DNA of 64,000 nt from contig NC_054740.1 in assembly GCF_018143015.1 (NCBI RefSeq), positions 11,378,640-11,442,639 on the forward strand, read 5' to 3'. Both the position numbers and the translations under genes were made by a program. Of the stretch, positions 52,380 to 63,241 are shown piece by piece (the first letter of the stretch is position 1; the number at the start of each line of letters is the position of its first letter). This DNA is from Lytechinus variegatus (lineage: Eukaryota; Echinodermata; Echinoidea; Temnopleuroida; Toxopneustidae). The notes beneath the pieces are model-generated. The model was not told the DNA's origin and made no database searches. It was given only the letters and a program-made list of their open reading frames with translations.

Positions 52380-54240
52380 TAATAGTTCTACCTCTGACAA
52401 TACTTTTGAATTTGATGTTGTTGAATCTGATTCCGTTAAGAAAATTATAACCAATTTGGATTTAGCTAAGTCAACTGGTATTGATGAAATAAGTGTTAAA
52501 CTTATAAAATCTGCTGGTGATGTCATAGTCCCCAGTATCACTCACTTAATAAACTTCTGGCACTTACCCGGATGATTGGAAACATGCCAAAGTTCTTCCT
52601 TTGTATAAAAAGGCGACATCAGTTCAATACCCAATTATCGTCCTATTTCCATATTCCCAATTCTTAGTAAGGTTTTTGAGAAAATTGCACATCGGCGGCT
52701 TTATGATTATCTCGTTTCTAATAATGTGACATCGAAATCTCAATTTGGATTTAGACCGGGTCACAGTACTTCCACAGCACTTGCTGCATTAACCGATACC
52801 TGGATACGTGCTATTGACGATGGTAAAATCATTGGTGCCATTTTTATTGATCTAAAACGAGCATTTGATACAGTTGACTTTTCAATTATGTTAGCAAAGC
52901 TGAAGAAAATAGGTTTGTCTGATGGCTCATTGTCTTGGTTTAAATCCTACGATTGAATCTTACGAATAGAAAACAACAAGTTTCAATAAAACAAAGTATA
53001 TCAAATGAACGTTCCCTTTCTATTGGAGTTCCCCAAGGCTCGATCCTAGGACCCCTTCTTTTTGTATATTCATTGACGATGTGGTCCGTGTCCTACAAGA
53101 TGGTAATGACATGTACGCAGATGATACCACTCTGTATGTCACCGGTAGTTCTATTCAAGAAGTACAATATAAATTACAACTTGAATTTAATTCTATATGC
53201 AAATGGATTTCAGATAACAGACTTTATCTGAATACAGAGAAAATAAAAGTCATGGTCTTAGGGAGTAAACAAAAACTTCTTATATAGAGAAATTATTGTA
53301 TTCACATAAACCATAATGGTGACGAGATAAGTCAATGCTCTAGCATCAAATGTCTAGGTGTTATAATTGATAGACATCTTTTGTGGCATGATCAAGTAGA
53401 TTTTGTTTGTAAAAAGATATTTGCTGGACTTGCTATGTTAAAAAAAAATCGTCCTTTTGTAGAAAATGATACCCTGAAATCATTATATATATATGTGCCT
53501 TATTGAATCACAAATGAATTATTGTTGTGAGATATGGGGAAATCGTTTTCAATTTCATGTGGATCGAATTACCAAGCTCCAAAAAAGAGCAGCCCAAGCC
53601 ATTTGATCCTTAGATGTCACATATATACCCTATCTAAAGAAATGTTTTCAAATCTTGATTGGACGGCCTTCAAGTGCAGAATCATCTTATTTTCGATATA
53701 TATTTGATTTATAAATGTGTTCATGGACTCGCACCAGAATACTACTCAAATTATTTTCAGGATCTTAACAAAACCCATTCGAAAAATACGAGGCAGTCCG
53801 TCAGACACGATCTTGTTATTCCAAGGTGTCGTTCTGATTATTGCAAACATTCCTTATTTTACGCCTGTCCAAAACTGTGGAAGAGCTTGCCGGTCATCAT
53901 ACGTGAATCGTCATCTTTAAATTCATTTAAATACAATCTTATCTTAAAAAGCATCTCAGGTCGATTGATAATTAAGGTTAACGATGGCACCCGCTACTTT
54001 GTAAAATTTATGTATTTGAATGTTTGAATACCATTGAAATAATCTCTCTATTCTGCAATGTTTATTATTGATGTCTTCGCAATTCAGCTTGTATTGCATT
54101 TTTTGCATATGTTATGTTATTTTAAATGTTTTTATCTGTATTTATTTTCTGTTTTTACATTCTTGTGTATAGGGGCCCCATGGCAGATCAACTGAATGTT
54201 GGATGGGCTACCCCTTATTGAATAAATAATAAACAATAAT
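52380..54240 (+). pseudogene. Decayed LINE fragment (reverse transcriptase and 3' end)
   Basis: Reverse transcriptase pieces in order: LDLAKSTGIDEISVKLIKSA (about 52450), NYRPISIFP region (52640), SQFGFRPGHSTSTALAALTD (52740), IFIDLKRAFDTVDF (52840), GVPQGSILGPLLF (53030), MYADDTTLY (53110), then the C-terminal HGLAPEYYSNYF and KLWKSLPVIIRESSSLN (53720-53930). These lie in at least three frames (52726-52956, 52953-53231, 53081-53287, 53659-54027), so several frameshifts have accumulated. The endonuclease and ORF1 are missing. It ends in a TAAATAATAAACAATAAT tail. It differs from the LINE at 37.9 kb. Confidence 0.85.
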
Positions 54241-54244
54241 TATT

Positions 54245-56440
54245 GCAGTATAAATGTACTGAGTAGTTAATAAGCATGTTATAATTAAAGTGGGTATATA
54301 TTACTAGACTACACTAGCATTATGGGTAAGGAAACTGTCCAGGTATGAGTAGTTGAGGTCTCGAGATGGCGCTATGGGTTCGTATCTGCTTTAAAGGCCT
54401 CATTTACTGATTTCGCTTTATAATTTGATTTCATTTATCCTTTAATTAGGGTCAGGTGTTATGAAACATGGAGCAAGGGGGATAGTCCCTTTGATGATTC
54501 TTCCAATTGATAAGATGAAAGAAATGTATTGACCGTGTAAAAAAAATATTCTTGGCCTGTTTTAACACTATTAGAGGCAAGCCAATAATATATACATTGA
54601 TTTCAATGGGGCTAGTTCAAAATATCTTAACGAAAAAAAAATCAACATGTAGTAATTCTAATGCCTGGTTGAAATATGTGAGTTTGCTATTAGTTTATTT
54701 TCCTTTTTTTTTTACTTCATACCAATTTCTTCGTGCGAACTTTGGGTTTCCTTGCTAAAATCCTGTTGATTTATTGATTATATTTTAAGAAATATGTTTT
54801 GTTTATTTTTTTCTTCTAGTAATTAAGATTTTCTTCATAAGTTTATTTAGCTCCTCTTGGCATAAAACCTTAGTCAAATGTTCATTTTTGCACATTTAAG
54901 CATGATTTACAATGGAAATTAGACAATGAAACAAATGCGTTTTGCTAGTAGATATTTATCCAATGAAAATTAAAAAGGGAAAATATCGGAAATTTTCTTA
55001 TTTAATTTTTCTTATCTAAATTGTCAACGTTTTATTCCAAAAGGAGCTAAAACCAAAAACTTGCACTGATGATGTAGAATAGTAGGCACAACATAACTTT
55101 AGGTCCGTAAGGTAAAATCCTAAATTACCATAGTAGATTTAGCTCCTTTTGGATTAAAACCTAAAACTACATTTTTTAAAAAGGTATTCATATTGTCATA
55201 ACTCTGGCTTCGTTGAACTGATCCCTACCAAATATGGGCAGTGTTTTACTTTTCATCATGCTTTTTCTCCGACATATGATATTTAGTAAAAAAAAAAACA
55301 TAATTTGGGAAAAGAAACATGAGACGTCATTACTTCTGTAATATAATACAACATACAGTTCCGTGTCTCAAGGAATTATTTATCGACTTCTTTTTTTCGA
55401 GAGATAAAATGAAATCGTCTCACTTGATTTTTGATACGTTTCGTTGTTTTTTTTTATTTTGACAGGAGATTACACATGAGATATTATATTTAATGCTATC
55501 CATGTACAAAAGTCAGGTCAGCATATACACAATCACGTATCCGTTCCTCAAAAAATATAAATAAACGTTTGCGTAATGAATGTCGAGAGAAATACACTGG
55601 ATTGTATATCAAAATGGCTGTCAGAATTGATTTACCCGTTTTGATTGGCCTGTTTAGTTCGGCCTATCGAATGTTTTTAGATAGCAAAGTACAGTGAGAT
55701 GATTAAACTTGCACTTGTGGAAGATAAGCATTGATTGGAGCACAGCTGTACAAATAATATGAAACAAAATACATATCAGCATAGTTATATGCAAATATTC
55801 ATTTTTCCATCAACAACAAAGTGCTAGAATAAATAAATGAGATTAAAGAGACGATTGAGATTAAATACAATCAATGTAGATATTTTACAAAATGTTTTAC
55901 TTGTAACTGACCTGTACACACTTTGAATTTTACTCATCTACCTGTATTATACAATTTTTTTTTCAATATCATGACGCAGCAAAATCGCCGTTTATGTTAC
56001 CACAACGATTTTGAAGTATCATGATGATAAATATTTTTTTCTTTCAAGAGCGGATGTGAAATGATTTAGCTCTTGATATACAGAATGTACAATAAGTACC
56101 ATCTTCAATTTGTTTAGAAAATAAAATTTCATTTATTTTTTACTACACGATGTATGGAGAAGCTGCTCACATATGACATCACAAATTTAAAAAAAAATGT
56201 AATTCAAACAGACTTCTTTGAATCTTTTATGGTTTTCCCCAAACCTTAACCAATATTTTGTATTTTTCCGGCTATATGTACAATAAAATTTTCGTCAGGG
56301 TGAACTTTCAATTTTGATACAAATATCCGAAATTTGATCGTTATAAAAATATAAGGTACAGGCTGGAATGTTCATTTGCACAAAGTGTATTCATTATTTT
56401 TTTTTCAGAATCGCGTCGCAAACGGGCTTAAACACACATT
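54245..56440. other. AT-rich intergenic DNA with small inverted repeats
   Basis: TTAGCTCCTCTTGGCATAAAACC (54846), its inverted relative near 55031 and a direct relative near 55138 suggest a small MITE. A TTCGTCAGGGTGAACTTTCA end at 56290 resembles the 31565 MITE. No host exon seen. Confidence 0.35.
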
Positions 56441-56444
56441 GTGA

Positions 56445-56600
56445 GGAATTATACATGTACAACTTTGGCAACTTTGCTGGAAGCCCGGGTTTGATTCCCG
56501 CCAGAGACATATTTTTTCGGCCTCACCAATGTTTCCAAAGGGTAGATAGATCTGGGGAACCTTGATTCAAGCTACGCCTACCATTGTTCTCTTTATATAA
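56445..56600 (+). mobile_element. tRNA-derived SINE, partial, plus orientation
   Basis: B box GGGTTTGATTCCCG in a tRNA-like head, then CGGCCTCACCAATGTTTCCA and GCTACGCCTACCATTGTTCT. It is an inverted relative of 57470-57680. Confidence 0.6.
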
Positions 56601-56814
56601 TTATACTGCTATATGTATGTATGTAATATATTATCATAATTATTATTTTATTCGGCACTTAATCGAAAAGAAGACAGATTGAGAAATATTACAAAAATAC
56701 AAATAGTTTTTAGACCCTTTCTCACCCAACCAGGTAGCCTGGGTAGGGAATAGGTCAACTTAATGGCCATGGCCCACAGGCCTTCCCTCCCACACATATT
56801 ATACAGATATTTAC

Positions 56815-56960
56815 TATAAAATGGGGTGTGTAATATAAACATTCTTTGGACCGCCGGATTTGTTGCGCTGAGGGAAAATATGATCACGAGGGAAAATATT
56901 AATCCTTTAGGTGGTCCAAAGAATGTTTTTTTACACATCCTATCAGTCAATATCTGTTAT
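56815..56960. mobile_element. Partial copy of the 36-kb inverted-repeat element
   Basis: TCAGTCAATATCTG, GGTCCAAAGAATGTT and GAGGGAAAATAT blocks match 36110-36240. Only this end is present. Confidence 0.5.
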
Positions 56961-57397
56961 ATTAGATAGCCTCTAATGATGAACATAAAGATGGGCCTAA
57001 CGATGCGTGCAGCATGTTTATGATATTCACAGTGATTGGTTGAACTGGTATACATCTAACGTTAGATCTTGATCTATAGATATCTAAGTGACGTTAGTCT
57101 AACGCAGTGAATGACCCTTTTCTATTAAAATCAACTTTGTTTAGGCCTAGCCCTAGATCTAAATCCAAGTTCGAGCCCAGACCAGGTCCAGAACGCGTCC
57201 AGGACCCAAGGCAGGCCGATAATGCATGGTAACATCTAATCCACAAGAGGGCGCCATACAGTAGAAAAATATATTCATGGACCGGTTGGTCAATATATTC
57301 ATCGAAGGTGGACCGACTGGGAAAATATATTGATTTTGATCATATCACGTGACGCGTTATGGACCAATCGCGCTTGGCTATCTGTCTTGGCTATCTA

Positions 57398-57402
<5 letters not shown>

Positions 57403-57438
<36 letters not shown>

Positions 57439-57445
57439 TGTGTGT
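57403..57445. repeat. (GT)n microsatellite
   Basis: TGTGTG run with one G-rich interruption. Confidence 0.9.
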
Positions 57446-57469
57446 ATGTGAAATATTATACATGTACAA

Positions 57470-57680
57470 GAGCTTTGGCAACTCTTTGTATTTAAATATG
57501 TTGTGAAAGAAAATAATGAATGAAGAGAACAATCGTAGGCGTAGCTTTAAATGAAGGTTCCCCAGAGCTATCTGCCTTTTGGAAATATTGGTGGTGCCGA
57601 AAAAATGCCTCTGTCTGGAATCGAACTCGGCTCCCAGCTTTGAACGCCGGTGCCTTAACCACTAGACCACAGAGACGGGT
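57470..57680 (-). mobile_element. tRNA-derived SINE with a well-preserved head
   Basis: Minus strand: CTGTGGTCTAGTGGTTAAGG (A box), then GCACCGGCGTTCAAAGCTGG and GAGTTCGATTCCAG (B box), about 70 nt as in a tRNA. The body GCACCACCAATATTTCC then GTAGGCGTAGCT-type sequence follows. The ends do not pair as an acceptor stem, so this is a SINE head and not a functional tRNA gene. Confidence 0.75.
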
Positions 57681-57828
57681 AAGTGGCTAGGGCGACCCCG
57701 ATCCGATTGACCGTCATATAAACAGATTTTCGACACCACCAATTAACTTTCCTTTGTCGGGTGTAGGTGAGTATTGAACAGTGACAAGTTAATTGGTGGT
57801 GTCGAAAATCTGAATTATCTGACGGTCA

Positions 57829-57829
<1 letters not shown>

Positions 57830-57870
<41 letters not shown>
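57830..57870. repeat. (TA)n microsatellite
   Basis: TATATA run flanked by ATACATA and ATGTATGTATG. It sits beside an inverted pair AACAGATTTTCGACACCACC (57720) and GGTGGTGTCGAAAATCTG (57795). Confidence 0.9.
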
Positions 57871-57873
<3 letters not shown>

Positions 57874-57954
57874 CTTCCCTGCCCCCTTTCACTTTCACCA
57901 TCACACACAGCCCAACACTTCTCACACACAATTTAAGAAATGTTCAAACAAGAA

Positions 57955-58110
57955 CTTGAACCAAATACCGAGTAAAAACACATTTTATATGTTATCTGGA
58001 CTAGAGTCCTAACGGAAAATATCCCGTGGTATTGCGTTGATATGCGTTGCGACATGTGACGTTATGCGTTAGAAAGGTTACGACATTATGCGTAGAAAAC
58101 TGTGACATTA
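57955..58110. mobile_element. Partial copy of the right arm of the 61.7-62.8 kb fold-back
   Basis: CACATTTTATATGTTATCTG, then TAACGGAAAATATCCCG and GCGTTGCGACATGTGACGTT match 62600-62750 in order. It lies next to the segment that is inverted between the two segmental-duplication copies. Confidence 0.6.
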
Positions 58111-58454
58111 CGCGCTGAACGATCATCGAACTTTTGGCATTTACTACGGAGAAACTCTCGACAACGTACCAATATCTTGACTCTGGACAATGACACATTT
58201 TCCTTTGTTTGTCCGGTGCAAATCTTCTGATATCTGCTGTCCCCGTCCACCAGCTTTCGACAAAAACCTTATTGTGATTTTAATTGCATTTTCAAAAGAA
58301 TCGATGCGTTGTAAAAAGTTTCCCCGTTGTAAATGCCAAAATTAGCTATTGTTGTAATACGCCCCTCCTAAAGATGACCTCGAGCCACATTCGAATACGT
58401 GTTGACATGAATGCTGGATTCTCCTGAATTCATGATAACCCCTGTTGGAAGGAA

Positions 58455-58715
58455 CACAGTGTCTCACACAGTGTGTAAACATAGAAGACTATATTAAAGT
58501 ATTATTAATACTGTTCAAATGCTCAAATTGAACGGTGTGAAAATATCTTCACACTGTGGACACCTCGACAGTGTGACTTTTCACAACGTGTTCACAAAGT
58601 CGACTATGTGATTCATACTGTTGAAATACTGAAATGTTACAGTGTGAAGGTGATTTCAAATTGTGTTCCACACTGTGAACACACTGTGGCACGCAGTGAG
58701 GGACACTGTGTTCTC
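58455..58715. mobile_element. CACAGTGTG-rich MITE-like element, copy B
   Basis: Same two-unit structure as 32705-32945, including the CACACTGTGGACACCTCGAC join. Confidence 0.6.
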
Positions 58716-59424
58716 TTCGGTAGGTACCGGACATACCGAATGAATCCTCTCGACCTCTTAAATGTGTGAAACCCAATTCACGTGTTTGGAATCATTTGAA
58801 CAATCAAAACAATTTTTTGCCATAAGCCACCCTAACAAAATCTCAGTAATAATAAAATTCCAGCAAACTTTTCTCATAAAAATGCATGGATATACAATCA
58901 AACTTCAAACTGCTTTCTTTACCCCCCCCCCCCCCCCCATTGCCGATTTATAAGCCCAGAGACAATGGCGAATCTTACCACATATATTTCATGGGCTATC
59001 TTTCAAGTTCAGCCAGCTCATTATTTTAACCACTAGCAGCCTTCAGGCCAGTATATCCCAGTATATCAAAAGGAAAATCAACTCGCGCTTCGCGCTCATA
59101 TAAGAATTTGGATGACGCATTAATTCTCTAGTGTTTATGAATTCAAATAGAGTTGGAAATATCTCTTGTTCGGTTAATTAAAATACTCAGCTCGCCCTTA
59201 TATATTTTTTTAGTTCGCTCGCATCGCTTTCTGGCAAAAATCAGTAAATGACATGTTGGGGGGGGCTTTGCCAGTGAGTGAGTTGATGTTTTTGTTTACA
59301 TGGTATCAGTCATCCGTCCTTGACACATTTTACCAGAGGGGCATATAGGTCCCCCAAAAAGAATGATTTCAAATTTGCCCCCCCCCCCCCGCCCATTAAA
59401 TCACGAAATGCACGCCTGATCGAG

Positions 59425-59943
59425 TTATTCATCCTCGTCGACACAAGCTCCAAGACAGCCAATGCAGCAGGCGCAGCAACAAAGGAAAGCACAAAAGATA
59501 TAGTACGCCGTGGTCACCCAGAAGGCAAAGATGTAGAGCGTTGGGTGGCAGTAGTCATCGCTAGAGCTCTCCGTGGTGTTGGGCCAGTAGATTCCGTAGA
59601 TCCATATATTTCCTGATGCAAATAAAACAACAAAAATACAAGTTAATCGTTGAAGTATGCATTACCTTTAAAGGAAATAATAAATCATAACCGATAATTT
59701 GGTAGAATAAGATGTGATAATCACCGGGGATGAACCACGCAGTGATGAACAGTCCAATCATTTTGCCGAGTCCTTTTTCCAATGGGTTCGGTGTGAAGCC
59801 CTCCTGTTCCTCCTGGGGAAGCCTTGAGCGTTGGAACCTTGCCTTCTGGTCGATCAAGAATTTCAGGATGGTTGCCAATCCCATGTTAATCAGATAGAGT
59901 GGAATGAAGTGCTGTGCAGGACATTCGTGAATGTATACGGATC
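59425..59943 (-). CDS. TMEM272-like membrane protein 3 (exons 4 and 5 only in window)
   Basis: Exon 4 is 59943-59725 (219 bp: SVYIHECPAQHFIPLYLINM, a loop with RFQRSRLPQEEQEGF, and a final hydrophobic helix GLFITAWFIPG). Exon 5 is 59612-59425 (188 bp: NIWIYGIYWPNTTESSSDDY, CHPTLYIFAFW, a Cys-rich tail, CVDEDE stop). Lengths, phases and splice sites equal gene 2. Both exons are open. Exons 1-3 were not found between 59943 and 64000, so they lie beyond the window, are unrecognised, or were never part of the duplicate. Confidence 0.7.
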
Positions 59944-60107
59944 CTATCGAGATTGAATTGATAAAATTGAATAATGAGTTAACGATATTCTATAATCAAT
60001 GTCGTTTCTAAAAGCAACACAGAGCAGTCGCTGACGTTCTACTCAGGTCTAAAGAGTATAAGGAGGCTTTGGTAAAGAAGGGGTAGTTTATTTTCAAAGT
60101 CAAACTT

Positions 60108-60200
60108 CCAAGTTGTTAATCATAACTTCTGATTAACAACTTGGATCATTACTTCTGATTAACAACTTGGAACATAACATCTGATTAACAACTTCAGAAC
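60108..60200. repeat. Short tandem repeat, about 30-bp unit
   Basis: Three to four copies of a unit containing CTTCTGATTAACAACTTGGA, expanded in duplication copy B only. Confidence 0.75.
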
Positions 60201-60324
60201 TTCTGAAAAGACGAGTTAAAATCATTGTCTTGTCTATCAGAACGCAAGTTTTCCGATATACTTTCATCAAAGTGCCTTTTGACTACCATGTCTATTGTTT
60301 TCCTTAGACGTCGGTGTTAATTCG

Positions 60325-61650
60325 TGTGAACATTAGTCCACGTCCTGGACGATTTTTACTGATTGGGCAAACCATAACCAACACACACACGCCCTGTTAC
60401 AACCGATAATTGGGACCTTTCGCAATCATCACGGACGCTAGTATTAGGGTCCCCTAACACAAAAGTTAACGCTTAATCATACACTTGATTTTTAAGATTG
60501 ATTGTGCATTACAGTCAATAGAATCAAACGTAGAAAACTGCTCTACGGTCAATGCTAAGCTTTGTGTAACAGGGGGTTACAGGCCCTACAAACTGCTTTT
60601 CGTGTGCAAAATCCCTTTCCGCGACACCCGTACCGCATACATGCTATGCATGTATATTACGACTGATGGCTGGAGATATTCAAAATGCAGGACCTAAAAT
60701 AGATTTATGACATGGAGAAGAAAGTGGTTTTTCAAACAAATCGAGAACATATTGAGTGAGGAAAAACTTACTGAATGAAGGCTTAAATATAGATCATTAC
60801 AGTCCATCGAATCGATATTACATTTAATGTGGATTATTGGTGGATCACTGGCAATTGATTTCATGGATAAGATCAACCTCTCCAGCCGAACATTTCGCAT
60901 GCGTTGATATGTACACATCATATGCGATACCTTTGAACTCGTTTCCTTTTGTTTCTTTTGTTTCTTTGTTTCTTTTGTTTACTCCTTATACACAAACGAT
61001 ATGCCTCTCGCACACGATCTGAGGTGCATTATGTTTTACATTCCCCAGAAATGGGGATTAGATTCAAATTCCGGGGAGACCACTTCCATTGATGAGTGGA
61101 TACCAGGCACGACCATGGGGTTTCGAAAAGTACCCTAAACATGCTAAACAAGGGAAGCAATTCTTTTCCAGATTATGAAAATGCATCTCTTAACAAGTAT
61201 TTGGCTTGTGAAACCCTACAAGTATTGAATATATATCCCTTATTTCAGCATTTTAAACATCGTTTTGACACCCTTATAACGTTACATAGGCCTATATACG
61301 TAACGTACCTGCCCACTCTGTCCCCTTTTACGGGTGGTCGCTACTGGTATCCACTAATCAATGGAAGTGGGCCCCCCGGGCGGCCTCTCGAGCTCTAGGA
61401 GGAGTCAAATGTGGCTTTGGAAAGTCGTCCTCAATCGGATAAATCGCTGTTACCATAGTAGCAACCAGAATTTTGCACACGAAACGCATATTGAATGTTT
61501 CCGTCGCAGATGCGAAACGAAAAAAAAAATCTCATGTCATACAATTTGCATTGCAGGACTGAGTTTTACGACCATGATGACGGGCCCAAAAAGTCCCTTC
61601 CAAAGTCAACTACCGTTGTAAATAAGCGTCCGCGTCCTCAAACGAAAGGT
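60325..61650. other. Intergenic DNA, no gene seen
   Basis: Contains TTTCTTTTGTTTC runs at 60945-60980 and a CpG-bearing stretch at 61360-61400. No exon that I recognise, including missing TMEM272-like exons. Confidence 0.3.
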
Positions 61651-61789
61651 CGGGAATGTCGCAATCTGCGACATTATGCCAAGAGCGTCCGACGCATAAT
61701 GTCGCAGTCAACGCATAATGTCGTAGTTTTTCTAACGCATAATGTCACATGTCGCAACGCATAATGTCGCAGCAAATCGTTAATCTGGG

Positions 61790-62120
61790 GTAATTATCCG
61801 GGGGTAATTGTCCGGGGGTAGTTGTCCGGGGGTAATTGTCATCGGGGGGTAGTTGTTCAGGGGGTAATTGTCCGGGGGTAATTGTCCAGGGGGTAATTGT
61901 CCGGAGGGAAATTGCCCTAGGGGGTAGTTGTCCGGGGGGGTAATTGTCCTCAGGGGGTAATCGTCCTCGGGGTAGTTTTACAGGGGGTAGTTGTCCCGGA
62001 GTAATTGTCTAGGGGGTAATTGTCCGGGGTGTAATTGTCCTCAGGGGGTAATTGTCCTCGGGGGGTAAAATTGTCAGGGATTAGTTGTCCGGAAGGGTGA
62101 TTGTCCGTGGGGTAATTGTC
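61790..62120. repeat. Minisatellite A, unit GGGGGTAATTGTCC
   Basis: Roughly twenty direct units of 13-17 bp with G-run length variation and TCAG/CTCG insertions, all in one orientation. Confidence 0.9.
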
Positions 62121-62530
62121 CTAGAGCCAATGATTGGACCTATTGGTGATTGGACCCGTGGCAACGATACCAAATGAGTATTAGCCGAAATGGATTTAGA
62201 CAAAGTGATAGCGAACCAACTGAAGTTAGACCAAATGGAACATGGACGAAAATGAGAGTACACCAAGTGGTTATTAGACCAATTGGCCATTAGACCAAAA
62301 GGTAATAGACGTAATGATATTGGACAAAATGGATATTGGACCAACTGAAAAAAATACAATTAGACTAAATGATAATAAACACAACGGCTATTAGACCAAC
62401 TGGCTATTAGACGAGATGGTAATTAGACGAAATGGTTATTGGACTATGTTGATAGTTGACTAACTAATGGTAGACGAAATGATATCAGACCATGCGATAG
62501 TGGGGAAAAGGCAGTAGACGAAATGGCAAT
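62121..62530. repeat. Minisatellite B, unit near ATTAGACCAAATGGTA
   Basis: Roughly two dozen degenerate units of 15-18 bp (TTAGACCAAATGG, TTGGACAAAATGG, TAGACGAAATGG), all in one orientation and more diverged than array A. Confidence 0.85.
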
Positions 62531-62849
62531 AAAGCGACAAATATCCATACAAAGAGTAATCCTGATTTCAAAATAATTTCATTCTCTTTTTCGTGTCTCA
62601 AAATACTAAGTAAAAGCATGTTTTATATCTTATCTGTAGCTCAAGTCCTGAAGAAAATACCGCTGTGACATTATGCGTTGCGACATGTGACATTATGCGT
62701 TAACGATTTGCTGCGACATTATGCGTTGCGACATGTGACATTATGCGTTGGAAAAACTGCGACATTATGCGTCGGACGCAGATTGCGACATTATGCGTTG
62801 CTGCGACATTATGCGTTGGTGCGACATTATCGGTTGTAACACGCCCGGG

Positions 62850-63241
62850 CCCGCGCCCTCCACTGATTCACTTACCCCCAGTGATTCACCTTACCCACTG
62901 ATTCACTTTCCCCGATGACTATTCAGGGTGTGTGTATGCGTGTTATGGGGTTGTAGTGTGTTGGGTGTTTGGTAGTCGTGTCGTACAAAATAACAACAGT
63001 CCAGGAGGTGGACTATTAGTGAACATGTGCTAAGGGCAATTAATGTTCTCCTTCCTGCATGCCCTGCGCTGCTTCGAGCTACTAAAAATAAATGCATTGA
63101 TTGTGTGTGTTTGTGTGGATACAGTGTTGTTTCATAATCTAAAATATTCTTGTTCTGTAGTGATACATCAAAAGAAGGGCTGGAAGGCATTAACAGAGGG
63201 TTAGTGGGCTGGATCCTGTTGGAGGTTGTTCTAGACCTTGC
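62850..63241. other. Intergenic DNA, no gene seen
   Basis: GT-rich stretches at 62930-62975 and 63095-63125. The ORFs have no recognisable domain. Confidence 0.3.

Larger units (their letters stand above)
58330..60320. repeat. Segmental duplication, copy B
   Basis: Partner of about 32500-35450. It lacks the 988-bp transposon (empty site near 59030). It also has a small local tandem expansion at 60108-60200 (GATTAACAACTTGGA units) where copy A has a single unit. Next to it, 58115-58330 is inverted relative to 32330-32510. Confidence 0.8.
61655..62850. mobile_element. Fold-back element with arms of CGACATTATGCG repeats and two internal minisatellites
   Basis: The left arm (about 61655-61783) repeats GACGCATAATGTCGCAG. 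The right arm (about 62665-62845) repeats its complement, CTGCGACATTATGCGTTG. The inner boundary CAGCAAATCGTTAA and TTAACGATTTGCTG is an exact inverted pair. Between the arms lie array A (61790-62120, unit GGGGGTAATTGTCC) and array B (62121-62530, unit near ATTAGACCAAATGGT). The design resembles the TU fold-back transposons of sea urchins, whose arms are short tandem repeats. No ORF. Confidence 0.75.

Noticed and set aside
55613-55700. 27-codon ORF MAVRIDLPVLIGLFSS...
   Set aside because: Short, without splice or poly(A) context, and not distinguishable from chance.
57600-57676. Functional tRNA gene
   Set aside because: A and B boxes and tRNA spacing are present, but the ends do not form an acceptor stem and a SINE body follows.
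61790-62530. CRISPR-like or telomere-like array
   Set aside because: Units are contiguous, degenerate and without spacers, in an animal genome; they are minisatellites inside a fold-back element.
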